Below, in pieces: positions 4,738 to 6,181 of a stretch of DNA of 6,181 bases; within the stretch, counting starts at the first letter, position 1; each line of letters opens with the position of its first letter. This stretch comes from MED-G82 sp964342675 (GTDB lineage Bacteria; Pseudomonadota; Gammaproteobacteria; Magnimaribacterales; D2472). The notes under the pieces were generated by a model. That model was not told the DNA's origin and ran no database searches. It saw nothing but the letters and a program-made list of their open reading frames with translations. The position numbers were made by a program, and so were the translations under genes. Where the stretch lies: the NCBI GenBank assembly GCA_964342675.1, contig CAYFFR010000046.1, positions 1 through 6,181 of the forward strand. The letters run 5' to 3'.

Positions 4738-6181
4738 AGACTTAAACAAATTAGATCAAAGGTTTTATAAAAATCTAAATCGGTATATCAATGACCCAAA
4801 TCAAATTAATAAATTATTGTTAAAAAGAACTAGAATTATAGATAAAAAAATTATAGAAAAATTTCTTAATCTTGGCTTATCAAGAAGATATGCTCTTATT
4901 GCAACTGGAGGATACGGAAGAAACGAGATTTTTCCATCATCTGATATAGATATTTCTATAATAGATCTTAAACCAAGTACAAAAATTAATTCTGAAAACC
5001 TTGAGATCTTTATATCTTGGTTATGGAATCAAAATTTTAAGATTAGTCATTCTGTTAGATCATTAAAGGAAGTGAAGGCTATTTGCTTAGAAGACCTTGC
5101 AGAATTTACATCATATCTTTCCCATAGGCTTTTAAGTAGTCCAGAGGGATACAAAAGGAAGATAAAGATGGCTATTAAAAAAATAATTGATTCAGTATCT
5201 ATTAATAAGTTTCTTAAACATAAATCTCAAGAGCAGCTTCTTAGACATAAATCATTCAATGCAACAGAATTTAACTTAGAGCCTGACATCAAAGAGTCGC
5301 CAGGTTGCTTGAGAGACATGCATGCTTCCATGTGGATCATTCATAAATGTTTAGGGATGAAATCAATAAGTAATTTTGATTTAGAAATTATATCTGATCA
5401 TGATCTCAAAGAAGCAATCACAGCTTATTCGCACATGAAGGTGCTGAGATTCATATTAAATGATATTGCACATCAAAATAGACTGAGTTTTGAGTTACAA
5501 GTTGAAATAGCTAAAAAATATGGCTTTAAAAAAACAAGAAAGCTATCCTCAGTTGAGTTATTTATGAAGGGTTTCTTTCAGAATGCTTCAATTATTTCTG
5601 ATTTCAATGAATTAATATTTCAAATTACAAATGAAAAGCGCTTACAAGGTATAACTTTTCAAGCAAAAAAGAAAAAAATATTTTATGTAAAAGATTATCT
5701 TGACATATTAAAAATATTTAAACGATTAGGTGCTAATAAAAAGAAATTTCAATTATCAGTTGCAATTTCTCAATCAATCAAAGCTAGTCTTAGAAAAATT
5801 CCCAAACACATTTTTTTGGAAACAGAATCACAAAAGTTATTTCTGGATATTCTCAAATCAAAATATAACCTCTCATCAATTCTAAAGAAAATGAAGCAAT
5901 TAGGTCTTTTGAAAAGATTAATTCCTGAATTTGGTGAGATAGAAGGCCAAATGCAATTTGATATGTTTCATATCTATTCAGTAGATGAGCACACATTTAA
6001 AGTGGTAAGGAATATGCGTCAAATGTATATTCGTAAAATAGACTCGTCTTTATCTATGGAATCTGAATTGATCAGAAAGCTGCCAAAGATTGAACTCTTA
6101 TACTTAGCAGGAATTTTTCATGATCTTGGTAAAGGCAAAGGTGGCAATCATTCTATTGTTGGTAAAAAAATTGTAAAAGAA
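4730..6181 (+). CDS. glnD: PII uridylyltransferase / uridylyl-removing enzyme (partial, 3' end outside window)
   Basis: GlnD senses glutamine and adds or removes UMP on PII proteins (GlnB/GlnK), setting glutamine synthetase activity and nitrogen gene expression. The frame is open for 484 codons to the edge; full-length enzymes are about 850-900. The nucleotidyltransferase domain shows ATGGYGRNE (58-66) and SSDIDIS with catalytic Asp72 and Asp74. LEPDIKESPGCLRDMH follows, with Cys193 where the family usually has Gly. The HD hydrolase domain begins with EGQMQFDMFHIYSVDEHT (His421) and FHDLGKGKGGNHS (His464, Asp465). The rest of HD and the two ACT domains lie outside. The motifs sit 21 residues (NT) and about 50 residues (HD) earlier than in E. 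coli, so the protein is compact. The preferred start is TTG 4730: the frame opens only after TAA at 4706-4708 and has no early ATG, and the helix it adds resembles E. coli GlnD. The purine stretch GAAGAGAAG precedes it, and it overlaps the map stop. CTG 4718 or TTG 4817 are less likely. Confidence 0.95.
   Translation, partial: MRKDLNKLDQRFYKNLNRYINDPNQINKLLLKRTRIIDKKIIEKFLNLGLSRRYALIATGGYGRNEIFPSSDIDISIIDLKPSTKINSENLEIFISWLWNQNFKISHSVRSLKEVKAICLEDLAEFTSYLSHRLLSSPEGYKRKIKMAIKKIIDSVSINKFLKHKSQEQLLRHKSFNATEFNLEPDIKESPGCLRDMHASMWIIHKCLGMKSISNFDLEIISDHDLKEAITAYSHMKVLRFILNDIAHQNRLSFELQVEIAKKYGFKKTRKLSSVELFMKGFFQNASIISDFNELIFQITNEKRLQGITFQAKKKKIFYVKDYLDILKIFKRLGANKKKFQLSVAISQSIKASLRKIPKHIFLETESQKLFLDILKSKYNLSSILKKMKQLGLLKRLIPEFGEIEGQMQFDMFHIYSVDEHTFKVVRNMRQMYIRKIDSSLSMESELIRKLPKIELLYLAGIFHDLGKGKGGNHSIVGKKIVKE

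Overview
The window holds four recognisable housekeeping genes in two divergent pairs, with no mobile element, RNA gene, CRISPR array or unknown cassette visible. The minus strand carries carA and then carB (the two subunits of glutamine-dependent carbamoyl phosphate synthetase). carB runs off the left edge after 904 codons. The plus strand carries map (type I methionine aminopeptidase) and then glnD (PII uridylyltransferase/uridylyl-removing enzyme), which runs off the right edge after 484 codons. A 138-bp AT-rich spacer (3826-3963) separates the pairs and must hold whatever promoters lie between the two divergent transcripts.

The DNA is clearly AT-rich, with Lys/Ile/Asn-rich proteins, short or negative spacing between genes and intact catalytic residues wherever they can be seen. 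The protein sequences resemble gammaproteobacterial versions closely: residue numbering in MAP and in the visible first half of CarB matches E. coli exactly at every catalytic position checked. The map-glnD order is also typical of Gamma- and Betaproteobacteria. A small-genome, AT-rich gammaproteobacterium, for example a marine oligotroph of the SAR86 type, is my best inference. The lineage itself cannot be proved from this sequence.

Layout: 1-2714 carB (minus, 3' end missing); 2701-3825 carA (minus, overlapping carB by 14 nt); 3826-3963 divergent regulatory spacer with an inverted repeat, a short aromatic-rich leader ORF ending on the carA start codon, and an AGAC/GTCT palindrome; 3964-4737 map; 4730-6181 glnD (overlapping map by 8 nt, 3' end missing).

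Functionally, CarA takes ammonia from glutamine and passes it to CarB, which makes carbamoyl phosphate for arginine and pyrimidines. GlnD reads glutamine level and modifies PII, so both transcripts touch glutamine metabolism, though map is general protein maturation. The most unusual feature is start-codon use: carA, map and glnD all appear to begin with TTG, and only carB has ATG. I see no novel multi-gene system; the points worth checking are the TTG starts, the possible carA leader peptide and the junction of the two blocks.
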